Assembly: GCA_945952355.1 (NCBI GenBank) | Contig: CAMFIW010000067.1 | Span: forward strand, 1-9,427 | Reading direction: 5' to 3' | Length of the DNA: 9,427 nucleotides | DNA from: an uncultured Phenylobacterium sp. | GTDB lineage: Bacteria; Pseudomonadota; Alphaproteobacteria; Caulobacterales; Caulobacteraceae | Part shown: piece by piece, positions 1-6,012 of the stretch | Layout: every line of letters begins with the position of its first letter | Numbering within the stretch: the first letter of the stretch is position 1 | The notes under the pieces: generated by a model | The model's input: only the letters and a program-made list of their open reading frames with translations | Told to the model about the DNA's origin: nothing | The model's database searches: none | Made by a program: the position numbers and the translations under genes

Positions 1-46
1 AGATCATGCCTAGTCTCGTGGGCTCGGAGATGTGTATAAGAGACAG
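1..46 (+). other. Untrimmed Illumina Nextera adapter at contig edge (artifact)
   Basis: These bases match library-construction sequence rather than a genome. Bases 1-4 (AGAT) fit the 3' end of the P7 flow-cell primer. Bases 5-12 (CATGCCTA) fit the Nextera i7 index I recall as N706. Bases 13-46 match the 34-base Nextera read-2 transposase adapter, beginning GTCTCGTGGGCTCGG and ending in the Tn5 mosaic end. The parts lie in the exact order and spacing of a real Nextera P7 arm. Genomic sequence starts at 47, where the codon frame of the minus-strand kinase begins to make sense. Reading frames crossing base 46 are chimeric. The match is from memory of the published adapter sequences, but its length and order make chance very unlikely. 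Confidence 0.97.
28..46 (+). other. Tn5 19-bp mosaic end within the adapter
   Basis: The sequence AGATGTGTATAAGAGACAG is the hyperactive-Tn5 mosaic end used in tagmentation kits. It sits at the junction with genomic DNA, as expected for a tagmented fragment. There is no transposase gene, no partner end and no target duplication, so it is not a resident transposon. Confidence 0.96.
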
Positions 47-613
47 GTAGATGTGGGTGTGGCGCACGAAGGCGGCCTCGATCTGCGGATCGATCTCCAC
101 CGCGGTGACCTTCACCTCGCCGTCGGGGGCGATGTCCAGCTGGGTCAGGCCGCCGAAGGCCGCCATGTACTGGTCCTGCTTCCCGATGCCCTTGTTCAGG
201 GTCTCGATCTCGATGCGGCAGGCTTCCTCGGCCAGGGCCTGGCGGTCGGGCGTCCGCCCCTTGAGGGCGTGCAGGGCGCGCAGGAAGCCGACCAGGAAGC
301 AGCTCGACGAACCCAGGCCCGTGCCGCCGGCGATGTCGCCCATCGACGCCATCTCGAAGCGCTCGTCGATGCCGTGCGCCTGCAGGGCTGCGCGCACCAG
401 CTCGTGCTGAATCTCGGAGGTGGTCTCGCGCACCTCCGGATCGGGGCCATGCAGGGTGACGCCGGTCTGGAAGGCGGGGCGATGGGCGGTGATGTGGATG
501 TACTTGTCGAGACCCATGGCGAAGATGAAGCCGCCGCCATGGCGATAGTAGCTCTCCAGATCGGTGCCCCCGCCGCCCAGGGTCACGCGCAGCGGCGTGC
601 GGGTCGAGATCAT
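47..613 (-). CDS. hddA: D-glycero-alpha-D-manno-heptose-7-phosphate kinase, GHMP family, C-terminus missing
   Basis: This is a GHMP-superfamily small-molecule kinase, expected to phosphorylate C1 of D-glycero-alpha-D-manno-heptose 7-phosphate with ATP in the cytoplasm. The frame was read by hand: ATG at 613, then 189 codons without a stop down to 47, where adapter begins. Visible motifs are the N-terminal sugar-binding stretch GGGGTDLESYY (residues 13-23), the GHMP phosphate-binding loop DIAGGTGLGSSSC (93-105) and KGIGKQDQYMAAFGG (141-155), a pattern typical of HddA-like kinases. Family members are usually about 330-340 residues, so a little over half is present and the C-terminal GHMP domain is lost. 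The start lies 4 bases after the isomerase stop (618-620), with no strong ribosome site, so coupled translation is likely. A GHMP kinase rather than a PfkB-type HldE points to the alpha-anomer heptose route. A fucose or other sugar kinase of the same fold is possible but less likely given the neighbours. Confidence 0.9.
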
Positions 614-617
614 GGTG

Positions 618-1238
618 CTACTGGGCCGCGATCTGGACCGTGCCGGCCGCGATCTGCTCCCAGTGGCCCTTGCTCATGGCGAGCGCGGGGTGGGAGACGA
701 GACCGTGCCAGACCACCGCCGCCAGGCCTTCGACGATCGGGGTGATCAGTTCGGCGTCGACCGTGGGCACGATCACGCAAGCGTCCGCCGCCTGGGCGGT
801 GAAGCCGCCGTTGCGCCCGACGATGCCGGTCACCGCCGCGCCGCGCTGCTTGGCGAGTTCGATGGCGCGCACGATGTTGGCGCTGACCGGCGGCGAGACG
901 CTGCCGCCGCCGACCGAGAAGATCAGCAGGCCGTCCTCGGCGCGCAGGCGCGAGGACTGCAACCAGGTCGAGAAGGTGCCTTCCCAGCCCTCATCGTTGA
1001 TACGCGCGGTGAGCTCGGAAACGTTGTCGGTCGGGCAATAGGCCTCGAAGCCGCAGATCTTGCGGAAATCGTTGGTCGCATGGCTGGCGTGGCCGGCGCT
1101 GCCGCCCACCCCGATGATGAACAGACGGCCGCCGCGGTCGCGGACCTTGGCCAGGGTGTTGGCGACGGCCTCGACGGCGTCGCGGTCGATGGCCGCCATC
1201 GCCTTGGCGGCGACCTCGAAGAAATGGTCGGAAAACAC
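618..1238 (-). CDS. gmhA: SIS-domain phosphoheptose (sedoheptulose-7-phosphate) isomerase
   Basis: Predicted to convert sedoheptulose 7-phosphate to D-glycero-D-manno-heptose 7-phosphate, the first committed step to activated heptose. It is a single SIS domain of 206 residues, close to the usual GmhA length of about 190-200. Visible features are the sugar-phosphate loop GVGGS (43-47), a segment DNVSELTARINDEGW, a second phosphate loop SVGGGS (108-113) and a C-terminal helix ending in VVWH. Aligned by eye with E. coli GmhA, metal/catalytic positions H61, E65, Q172 and H180 become H53, D57, E170 and H178, so the site looks retained but altered. I chose the GTG at 1238 because GGGGG lies 8 bases upstream (1247-1251) and it follows the phosphatase stop by one base. 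The alternative ATG at 1277 adds 13 residues, overlaps the phosphatase by 38 bases and has no ribosome site. The symbol rests on family and context; another SIS aldose/ketose isomerase cannot be excluded. Confidence 0.88.
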   Translation of the reverse strand: MFSDHFFEVAAKAMAAIDRDAVEAVANTLAKVRDRGGRLFIIGVGGSAGHASHATNDFRKICGFEAYCPTDNVSELTARINDEGWEGTFSTWLQSSRLRAEDGLLIFSVGGGSVSPPVSANIVRAIELAKQRGAAVTGIVGRNGGFTAQAADACVIVPTVDAELITPIVEGLAAVVWHGLVSHPALAMSKGHWEQIAAGTVQIAAQ

Positions 1239-1239
1239 G

Positions 1240-1794
1240 TCAGAAGCCCCCGCTGTTGGTGCGTTTCCGCACAGCATCCATGATGATGGGCGCAGCTTGC
1301 GAAAGGCTTGCCACAGTGTGGTCCGCCCCGGCCTTCACCCCGGAATTGTAGTTTCGCGCCAGCAGGATGGTCGTGCAGCCGGCCGCGCGGCCGCATTCGA
1401 CGTCCCGATCCTGGTCGCCGATCATCCATGAGGCCGTCAGATCCGTCCCATGCCGCGCGGCGAGCTCGGTCAGCAGGCCGGGCTTGGGCTTGCGGCAGGC
1501 GCAGGCGTCGGCGTTGTCGTGCCGGCAGGCGACGATCTCGTCCACCGGCAGGCTCGCGGCCAGCTGGGCGTGGATGGCGTCGAGCGCGGCGTCACTCATC
1601 AGGCCGCGGCGGATGTCCGGCTGGTTGGTCACCACGAACAGCGGCAGGCCGAGGGTCTTGAGGTCGGCGAGGGTGCGGGCGGCGTCGTCCACCAGCACCA
1701 GCTCCTCCGGCGTGCGGGGCGAGGCGGGCTTGCCGTCGCGCTCGACGATGCGGTTCAGCACCCCGTCGCGGTCGAGGAAGACGGCGGGCCTCAT
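1240..1794 (-). CDS. gmhB: D-glycero-D-manno-heptose-1,7-bisphosphate 7-phosphatase (HAD-IIIA)
   Basis: A HAD-superfamily phosphatase of 184 residues, the typical GmhB size, expected to remove the 7-phosphate from heptose 1,7-bisphosphate. The nucleophile motif is FLDRDGVLN, with D8 as nucleophile and D10 as acid/base. Motif II is TNQ (56-58), and HAD motif III/IV is GDQDRD (126-131). The structural zinc site of the GmhB/HisB-N group is intact: C90, H92, C98 and C100, followed by RKPKPG (101-106). Its ATG shares the four bases ATGA (1791-1794) with the stop of the upstream nucleotidyltransferase, and it ends one base before the isomerase GTG, so all three are probably translated as a coupled unit. 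The alpha or beta anomer preference of GmhB enzymes cannot be read here. The neighbouring GHMP kinase argues for alpha. HisB-type histidinol phosphatase is the main alternative, and the operon makes it unlikely. Confidence 0.93.
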   Translation of the reverse strand: MRPAVFLDRDGVLNRIVERDGKPASPRTPEELVLVDDAARTLADLKTLGLPLFVVTNQPDIRRGLMSDAALDAIHAQLAASLPVDEIVACRHDNADACACRKPKPGLLTELAARHGTDLTASWMIGDQDRDVECGRAAGCTTILLARNYNSGVKAGADHTVASLSQAAPIIMDAVRKRTNSGGF

Positions 1795-2528
1795 GCCAGC
1801 ACCAGGCGGCCCTGCGCCAGCAGGCGCTGGCCGGCGGCGTGGCTCTCGGGCGTGTCGAGGCCGAGGCAGACCCCGTGCGGATCGATGACGTGGGCGGCGA
1901 GCTTGCGCCCGCTCGCCAGCATGGCCGGGAAGACGTCGCGGCCGAAGTCGACCAGGCGGCCGGACGGGATCAGGTCGAGCAGGCTCGGCTGCACGACATA
2001 GACCCCTGCGTTGACCAGGCTCGACAGCGCTGCCGCGCCGGCCCCCTCCACGAACTCCGCGATAGTCCCGTCGGCGGCGACGCGGACACGCCCGCCCGCG
2101 ATGCCGGTGTTCAGGTGGCGCTCCTGGTCGAACAGGGCCACGGTCGCCTCGGCGCCCATGGCTTGGTGGCGGGCCCAGAGGTCGCCCAGCTCGAACCGCA
2201 CGACGCTGTCGCCATAGACCACGAGGCTGGGCTCGGTGATCTCGCGCCGGATGTTGCCGAGCGCGCCAGCGGTCCCGAGCAGTTCGGGCTCATAGACATA
2301 GTTGATCTCGAGCCCGAAGGCCGAGCCATCGCCGATCGTCTCGCGGATCATGTCCGCGCCGTAGTGCAGGTTGATCCACACCCGCGTGACGCCGGACACC
2401 GCCAGCCAACGCAGGTTGTGCGCCAGGATCGGGGCTCCGCCGAAGGGCATCAGGGGCTTGGGCAAGCCGCCCGCCACGTCGCGAATGCGGCTGCCCAGCC
2501 CGGCGGCGAGGACGAGGGCGGTGGTCAT
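1791..2528 (-). CDS. hddC: Sugar-1-phosphate nucleotidyltransferase, HddC-like (heptose-1-P to NDP-heptose)
   Basis: A nucleotidyltransferase of the RmlA/GalU fold, 245 residues, expected to join D-glycero-alpha-D-manno-heptose 1-phosphate to a nucleotide (GMP in the characterised HddC). The signature LAAGLGSRI (7-15) with PKP (23-25) is the nucleotide-binding loop. GTAGAL (85-90) and VYGDSV (104-109, with metal-binding D107) follow, then SSLVNAGVYVV (169-179) and GLDTPE (223-228), the usual C-terminal active-site segment. There is no left-handed beta-helix domain, as expected for this short class. The start at 2528 is set by GGAG at 2536-2539, 7 bases upstream, and by the motif beginning at residue 7. 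A longer frame open to 2735 runs antisense-like through the transaldolase and lacks family similarity. The gene starts 23 bases after the transaldolase stop and overlaps the phosphatase by ATGA. A mannose-1-phosphate guanylyltransferase-like activity is the alternative; the GTP versus ATP choice is not visible. Confidence 0.88.
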   Translation of the reverse strand: MTTALVLAAGLGSRIRDVAGGLPKPLMPFGGAPILAHNLRWLAVSGVTRVWINLHYGADMIRETIGDGSAFGLEINYVYEPELLGTAGALGNIRREITEPSLVVYGDSVVRFELGDLWARHQAMGAEATVALFDQERHLNTGIAGGRVRVAADGTIAEFVEGAGAAALSSLVNAGVYVVQPSLLDLIPSGRLVDFGRDVFPAMLASGRKLAAHVIDPHGVCLGLDTPESHAAGQRLLAQGRLVLA

Positions 2529-2535
2529 TTCACGG

Positions 2536-2539
2536 CTCC
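2536..2539 (-). promoter_or_regulatory. Ribosome binding site of the nucleotidyltransferase
   Basis: GGAG on the minus strand lies 7 bases before the ATG at 2528. It decides the start, because the same frame is open for a further 69 codons upstream into the transaldolase gene. Confidence 0.65.
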
Positions 2540-2551
2540 GGGGGATCGGCC

Positions 2552-3301
2552 CTAGAGCTGGTAGCCCGCGGCGCGCGCGTCCTGCTCGAACATCACCACG
2601 GTCTCGGCCGACAGGTCGGCGAGGTCCTTGCCGGCCATGTCCAGCTTCTTCAGCACCTCGGGCGTGGCGGTGATGATGTGGCAGCCGCAGTCCTCGGCCT
2701 GGTAGACGTTCAGAACCTCGCGGACGGAAGCCCAAAGCACCTCGGCGTTCGGACGCCGGGCGGCCATGGCCACGGCGGCCCGCATGACCGGCATGGGATC
2801 GACGCCCGTATCGGCGATGCGACCAGCGAAGACCGAGATCACCGCCGGCGTCTCCGGATGCAGAGCCTCGACCGTCTCGGCCACCTGCTCGAGCGTGAGG
2901 ATGGCGGTCACATTGACCTTCACGCCCTTCGCCGACAACGTCTTGACCAGCGGCAGGCTGGACTCGCGGCGTGTGTTGGTGATCGGAATCTTCACATAGA
3001 CGTTCTCGCCCCAGGACGAGATCAGCTCGGCCTGGCGGCCCATGTCCTCGAACTCGTCGGCGATCACCTCGAAGGAAATCGGCATGTCCGGGATGATGGC
3101 CAGAAGTTCACGGGCGAAGGCTTCGTAGTCGGTCACGCCGGCCCGGCGCATCAGGCTGGGGTTCGTGGTGAAACCCGTGACAAGGCCTTCGCCGTGCAGC
3201 CGCGAGAAATCGGCGAGCGTTGCTCCGTCACCGAACAGTTTTAGGCGGCTGCCCAAATTGAGTTCAGTCGCGTTCTCCGCGACATTGAAGCGATGCAACA
3301 T
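2552..3301 (-). CDS. Transaldolase, small TalC-type, embedded in the heptose operon
   Basis: A class I aldolase-fold transaldolase of 249 residues. In the family it moves a dihydroxyacetone unit between fructose 6-phosphate and erythrose 4-phosphate, giving sedoheptulose 7-phosphate, the substrate of the isomerase encoded downstream. Visible elements are LFGDGA with D26, GFTTNPSLM (43-51), the Schiff-base lysine K104 in VYVKIPIT, FAGRIADTGVDP, and VLWASVREV followed by TATPEVLKKL. The position that is Gln in fructose-6-phosphate aldolase is Glu here (E78 in SFEV), which favours true transaldolase activity. The enzyme is nearer TalC/FSA (about 220) than TalB (about 317) in length. I chose the ATG at 3301 because GGGGGTAGG lies 6 bases upstream; an ATG at 3325 would add 8 residues but has no ribosome site. 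It is the first gene after a 122-base gap, so it may lead its own transcript. The pathway role is an inference from position. Confidence 0.88.
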   Translation of the reverse strand: MLHRFNVAENATELNLGSRLKLFGDGATLADFSRLHGEGLVTGFTTNPSLMRRAGVTDYEAFARELLAIIPDMPISFEVIADEFEDMGRQAELISSWGENVYVKIPITNTRRESSLPLVKTLSAKGVKVNVTAILTLEQVAETVEALHPETPAVISVFAGRIADTGVDPMPVMRAAVAMAARRPNAEVLWASVREVLNVYQAEDCGCHIITATPEVLKKLDMAGKDLADLSAETVVMFEQDARAAGYQL

Positions 3302-3423
3302 AGTAAACCTACCCCCGCCATTCATGGCTTGGCTTGTCCACTAGAGCTTAACCTTTGGGAAGAGAAGCAACTTCGCCCCAAGCGTCGCCGTGAGTGCAGG
3401 ACTTTCACCCCACAGGCGAAAAA
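3302..3423 (-). promoter_or_regulatory. Intergenic leader upstream of the heptose gene block
   Basis: This is the only sizeable gap inside the minus-strand run and separates the glycosyltransferase genes from the heptose-synthesis genes. On the minus strand it holds TTGCTT at about 3366-3371, a TTAAG element about 13 bases further on, and a strong purine run GGGGGTAGG (3308-3316) that serves as the transaldolase ribosome site. A secondary promoter is plausible, but the -10 is poor. No convincing terminator with a T-tract, attenuator or riboswitch fold is seen. Confidence 0.3.
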
Positions 3424-4383
3424 TCAGGCATGTTCGGAAAACGTCGGTTCGGGAATGTAGCCCACAGGGCGCCGCCAGGTGAGCTTGCCCAGGCCATGGG
3501 CCATGAGCACCCGCCCCGCGATGCGCCGCTCGGACCCGAATTCGGCGGTGCAGAGCGCCAGAGCGAGGCCGGCGCCGACCTGGACGAGACCCTTCAGGGT
3601 AAGCAGCGCCCAGACAGGAGCCTTGTTCGACGTCGCGTCGAGATAGATCGTCACATAGTGCTGGGTCTCGCGACGGACGCGGACCAGGCGATAGGCGGCC
3701 TTGGTGCGGTGCTCCGGCACGGTTTCGGTGACGAAGGCCTTGGCGGCCCAGACGATCTTGCGGCCCTGGCGATGCAGGCGGACGAATAGCTCCGCGTCCT
3801 CGCCGCCGGCGTCGCCGAACTCCAGGCGCATGGGAGCTTCGCCACCTGGAAAGCAGGTCTGCATGTCGAAGGCCGAGTTGCCGGTGCCGAGGCCATAGCG
3901 CGGCTTGCCGTCCGTGGCCGTCAGATCGAGCAGGATGCGGTCGGGCAGGTGCAGGTCACGGGCGAATTGGGCGGCTTCCGGGTCCCAGGCGGGCGGCGGG
4001 CCGGCGAAGCGGGCCAGCCGGGGCCCCACGGCGATGTCGGCGCCGGTCTCGAGCGCGGCGCCCAGAAGTTCGTCGAGCCAGGCTGGATCGGCCACCTCGT
4101 CGTCATCGACGAACGCCACCCAGCGGCCGGAGGCCTCGGCAAAGCCGCGATTGCGCAGCGCCGACATGTTGCGCACCGGGTCGGCGACATAGCGGATCGG
4201 CCAGGCGGCCGTGGCGGCCAGGGTCTCGACCACCGGGCGTCCGTTCTCCGACGGGTGGTTGTCGACCACCACGATCTCGCGGGACTGGCCAAGCCGGTTC
4301 TGCTGGGCGAGGCAGGAGGCCAGGGTCTCGGCCAGAAGGCCCGGCCGGTCGTAGGTGGCGATGACGACCGTGACGTCGGTCAC
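3424..4383 (-). CDS. Glycosyltransferase family 2, ExoM-like (paralogue A)
   Basis: An inverting GT-A glycosyltransferase of 319 residues, expected to add one sugar from a nucleotide donor to a lipid-linked intermediate at the inner face of the cytoplasmic membrane. The GT2 start VTVVIATYDRPG is followed by IVVVDNHP (37-44), RNMSALRNRG (71-80), the donor/metal motif FVDDDE (91-96), GLGTGNSAF (164-172), the acceptor-side GGEDAELF (193-200) and a basic patch around VRVRRETQHY (234-243). A hydrophobic stretch at about 255-280 may lie against the membrane. It begins with GTG at 4383, which overlaps the preceding gene's stop as GTGA (4380-4383), so translation is probably coupled. It closely resembles its upstream neighbour throughout, including GLGKLT near the C-terminus, so the pair arose by tandem duplication. 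Donor and acceptor are unknown; heptose is a possibility because of the neighbouring pathway. Confidence 0.9.
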   Translation of the reverse strand: MTDVTVVIATYDRPGLLAETLASCLAQQNRLGQSREIVVVDNHPSENGRPVVETLAATAAWPIRYVADPVRNMSALRNRGFAEASGRWVAFVDDDEVADPAWLDELLGAALETGADIAVGPRLARFAGPPPAWDPEAAQFARDLHLPDRILLDLTATDGKPRYGLGTGNSAFDMQTCFPGGEAPMRLEFGDAGGEDAELFVRLHRQGRKIVWAAKAFVTETVPEHRTKAAYRLVRVRRETQHYVTIYLDATSNKAPVWALLTLKGLVQVGAGLALALCTAEFGSERRIAGRVLMAHGLGKLTWRRPVGYIPEPTFSEHA

Positions 4384-5321
4384 GCGGCCTTCTCGTCGAT
4401 AAAGCCGATGGGCGCGCGATAGGTCAGCTTGCCGAGGCCCTTGGCCATGCCGATGCGATGAGCGAACCGTCGCCGGCCCATGAATTCACCGCTGGCCACG
4501 AACAGCCCCAGATGGACCCCGAACTGCGCCAGGCCGAGGGCCATGACCTTCAGCCGGGTGGCGCCTGGCGTGTCGCTCGTGTTGATCCGCGAGGCCGCAT
4601 AGTGCTGCGAGCCGCGCTTCATGCGGGTGACCATGTATTCAGGCTTTGTGCGGTCGATCTCGATGAACTCGCGCACGATGGCGGTCGGGCACCAGACGAA
4701 GCGCTTGCCGGCCTGGGCCAGGCGGAACAGCAGCTGGGTGTCCTCGCCATTGGCGTCGCCGAACGCGACGCTGAACGGTTCGTCGGTGTCGAAACAGGTG
4801 GCGACGCGGAAAGCGGCGTTGCCGCTGCCCAGCCCTTTGCCCTTGCGGCGCAGGCGGCCGAACATCTCGATGGGGGCGTCGGAGGGCATGCGGAAGTCGA
4901 GGGTGTACAGCCAGGCCTCGGGGTCCCAGTCGGGCGCGTGGCCAGTCTCGAAGAGGGGCAGCTTGGGCCCGAAGGCGGCGTCGGCCCCGGTGCGTTCCAG
5001 GCAGGCGTGGAGCTCGGCCAGCCACCCTGCGTCCGGCGCCTCGTCATCGTCGATGAAGGCCACGTACCGCCCCTTGGCGGCCTTGATGCCGATGTTGCGC
5101 ACGATCGAGATGTTGCGACGCGCGTCCGCCAGATAGGTGACTGGCGCCCCCTGGGCGGCGAGGCCCTCGACCATCTCCCGGGCCAGCTGGTCGGGATGGT
5201 TGTCGACGACGATGAACTCGTAGCCCTCCGCCAGGACCTGTTTCAGGCCTTCGGTCAGAGTGCGCTTCAGGAGATGGACACGATCGTAGCTGAGCACGAC
5301 AACGCTGATGGCGGGGCTCAT
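4380..5321 (-). CDS. Glycosyltransferase family 2, ExoM-like (paralogue B)
   Basis: A GT2 enzyme of 313 residues with the same plan as paralogue A: ISVVVLSYDR at the N-terminus, FIVVDNHP (36-43), RNISIVRNIG (69-78), FIDDDE (89-94), GLGSGNAAF (163-171), NGEDTQLLFR (191-200), a basic TRMKRGSQHY (232-241) and GLGKLTYRAPIGFID at the end. A hydrophobic segment lies at about 258-277. The start is ATG at 5321, which shares ATGA (5318-5321) with the sugar-transferase stop. A further in-frame start at 5381 would lie deep inside that upstream gene and adds 20 residues without GT2 character. The long insert around DRTKPEYMVTRM is shared with paralogue A, which marks both as one subfamily. The substrate cannot be predicted; differences around residues 140-160 are where specificity may have diverged. 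Confidence 0.92.
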   Translation of the reverse strand: MSPAISVVVLSYDRVHLLKRTLTEGLKQVLAEGYEFIVVDNHPDQLAREMVEGLAAQGAPVTYLADARRNISIVRNIGIKAAKGRYVAFIDDDEAPDAGWLAELHACLERTGADAAFGPKLPLFETGHAPDWDPEAWLYTLDFRMPSDAPIEMFGRLRRKGKGLGSGNAAFRVATCFDTDEPFSVAFGDANGEDTQLLFRLAQAGKRFVWCPTAIVREFIEIDRTKPEYMVTRMKRGSQHYAASRINTSDTPGATRLKVMALGLAQFGVHLGLFVASGEFMGRRRFAHRIGMAKGLGKLTYRAPIGFIDEKAA

Positions 5322-5971
5322 ACGCCGGTCCCCCTCACCACGACCACCGCGGTTCTCGCCAGGATCTGGATGTCCAGCCACAGCGACCAGCGGCGTATAT
5401 AGTCGAGGTCCAGCTCGACCCAGCGATCATAGTCGCTGATCCGGTGCCGGCCCTCAACTTGCCAAAGGCAGGTGATCCCTGGCTGAACGGACAGCTTCAG
5501 CTTCTGAAAGTCCGTGAACTGAGCATATTCGTGTTCGCGCGGCGCGCGCGGTCCGACGAGGCTGATATCGCCCTTCAGGACGTTCCAGAGCTGGGGCAGT
5601 TCATCGAGGCTGAATTTGCGCAGCAGGCGGCCAAAGGGCGTGACGCGCGGGTCGTGGCTCATCTTGAAGGCGGGCCCGGTCATTTCGTTGTGCGCCATCA
5701 GCTCGGCTTCCATGGCGTCGGCGTCGCGGACCATGGTGCGGAACTTCCAGCCGTCGAAGCGGCGGCCGTCGCGACCCACCCAATGGCAGGTGTAGAGCAC
5801 CGGACCGGCCGAGCTCAGCGCCACGCCGACGGCGATGGCGGCCAGCAATGGCGACAGCACCACAAGCAGTCCCGCCGAGATCGCAAGGTCCATCGCCCGC
5901 TTGACCGCGAGTTCGAAGGTCACGTCACGACCGCCGGCGAGAACCGGACGTAAACCGATGCTATGGCTCAT
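5318..5971 (-). CDS. Undecaprenyl-phosphate sugar-1-phosphate transferase (initiating bacterial sugar transferase)
   Basis: A small monotopic phosphoglycosyl transferase of 217 residues, expected to start repeat-unit synthesis by moving a sugar 1-phosphate from a nucleotide donor to undecaprenyl phosphate. KRAMDLA (24-30) leads into a hydrophobic re-entrant helix (about 27-60). WKFRTM (75-80), [25 protein letters not shown] (catalytic D123-E124), [11 protein letters not shown] (134-144), [10 protein letters not shown] (163-172) and [14 protein letters not shown] follow. It lacks the four-helix N-terminal domain of WcaJ/WbaP-like enzymes, so it resembles PglC-size members. ATG at 5971 was chosen; its ribosome site is weak (GAGCGG almost touching the ATG). 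A TTG at 6046 would add 25 residues but would overlap the divergent gene by 34 bases. It is the first gene of the minus-strand run and overlaps the next by ATGA. The first sugar (for example glucose, galactose or a HexNAc) is not determinable. Confidence 0.94.
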   Translation of the reverse strand: MSHSIGLRPVLAGGRDVTFELAVKRAMDLAISAGLLVVLSPLLAAIAVGVALSSAGPVLYTCHWVGRDGRRFDGWKFRTMVRDADAMEAELMAHNEMTGPAFKMSHDPRVTPFGRLLRKFSLDELPQLWNVLKGDISLVGPRAPREHEYAQFTDFQKLKLSVQPGITCLWQVEGRHRISDYDRWVELDLDYIRRWSLWLDIQILARTAVVVVRGTGV

Positions 5972-6012
5972 ACCGCTCAGCAAAAGACTGCGCCCCAAGG
6001 ACCTCGGCTTAT
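5972..6012. promoter_or_regulatory. Divergent intergenic region between the two transcription units
   Basis: Only 41 bases separate the two divergent starts, so the promoters must overlap the genes or each other. For the minus strand, TATAAG (6008-6013) is a fair -10 placed about 37 bases before the sugar-transferase ATG, but no good -35 is found at 16-18 bases. For the plus strand, AAGGA (5997-6001) is a ribosome site 11 bases before the ATG at 6013, and no convincing promoter is seen within the gap. Exact promoters are uncertain. Confidence 0.4.

Noticed and set aside
28..46. A Tn5/IS50-type transposon end
   Set aside because: It is the engineered mosaic end inside a full sequencing adapter with an index. 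No transposase or second end is present.
32..745. A 237-codon plus-strand open frame at the left edge
   Set aside because: It starts inside the adapter, lies antisense to the kinase and isomerase genes, and shows no family motif.
3371..3420. Inverted repeat (TTCGCC with GGCGAA) as a terminator after GT2 paralogue A
   Set aside because: The arms are only 6 bases with a loop of about 38 bases and no T-tract follows, so it is not distinguishable from chance in GC-rich DNA.
4458..5402. A 314-codon plus-strand open frame opposite GT2 paralogue B
   Set aside because: It is a low-complexity antisense shadow. The minus strand encodes a complete GT2 protein with DDDE and GED motifs and coupled start and stop.
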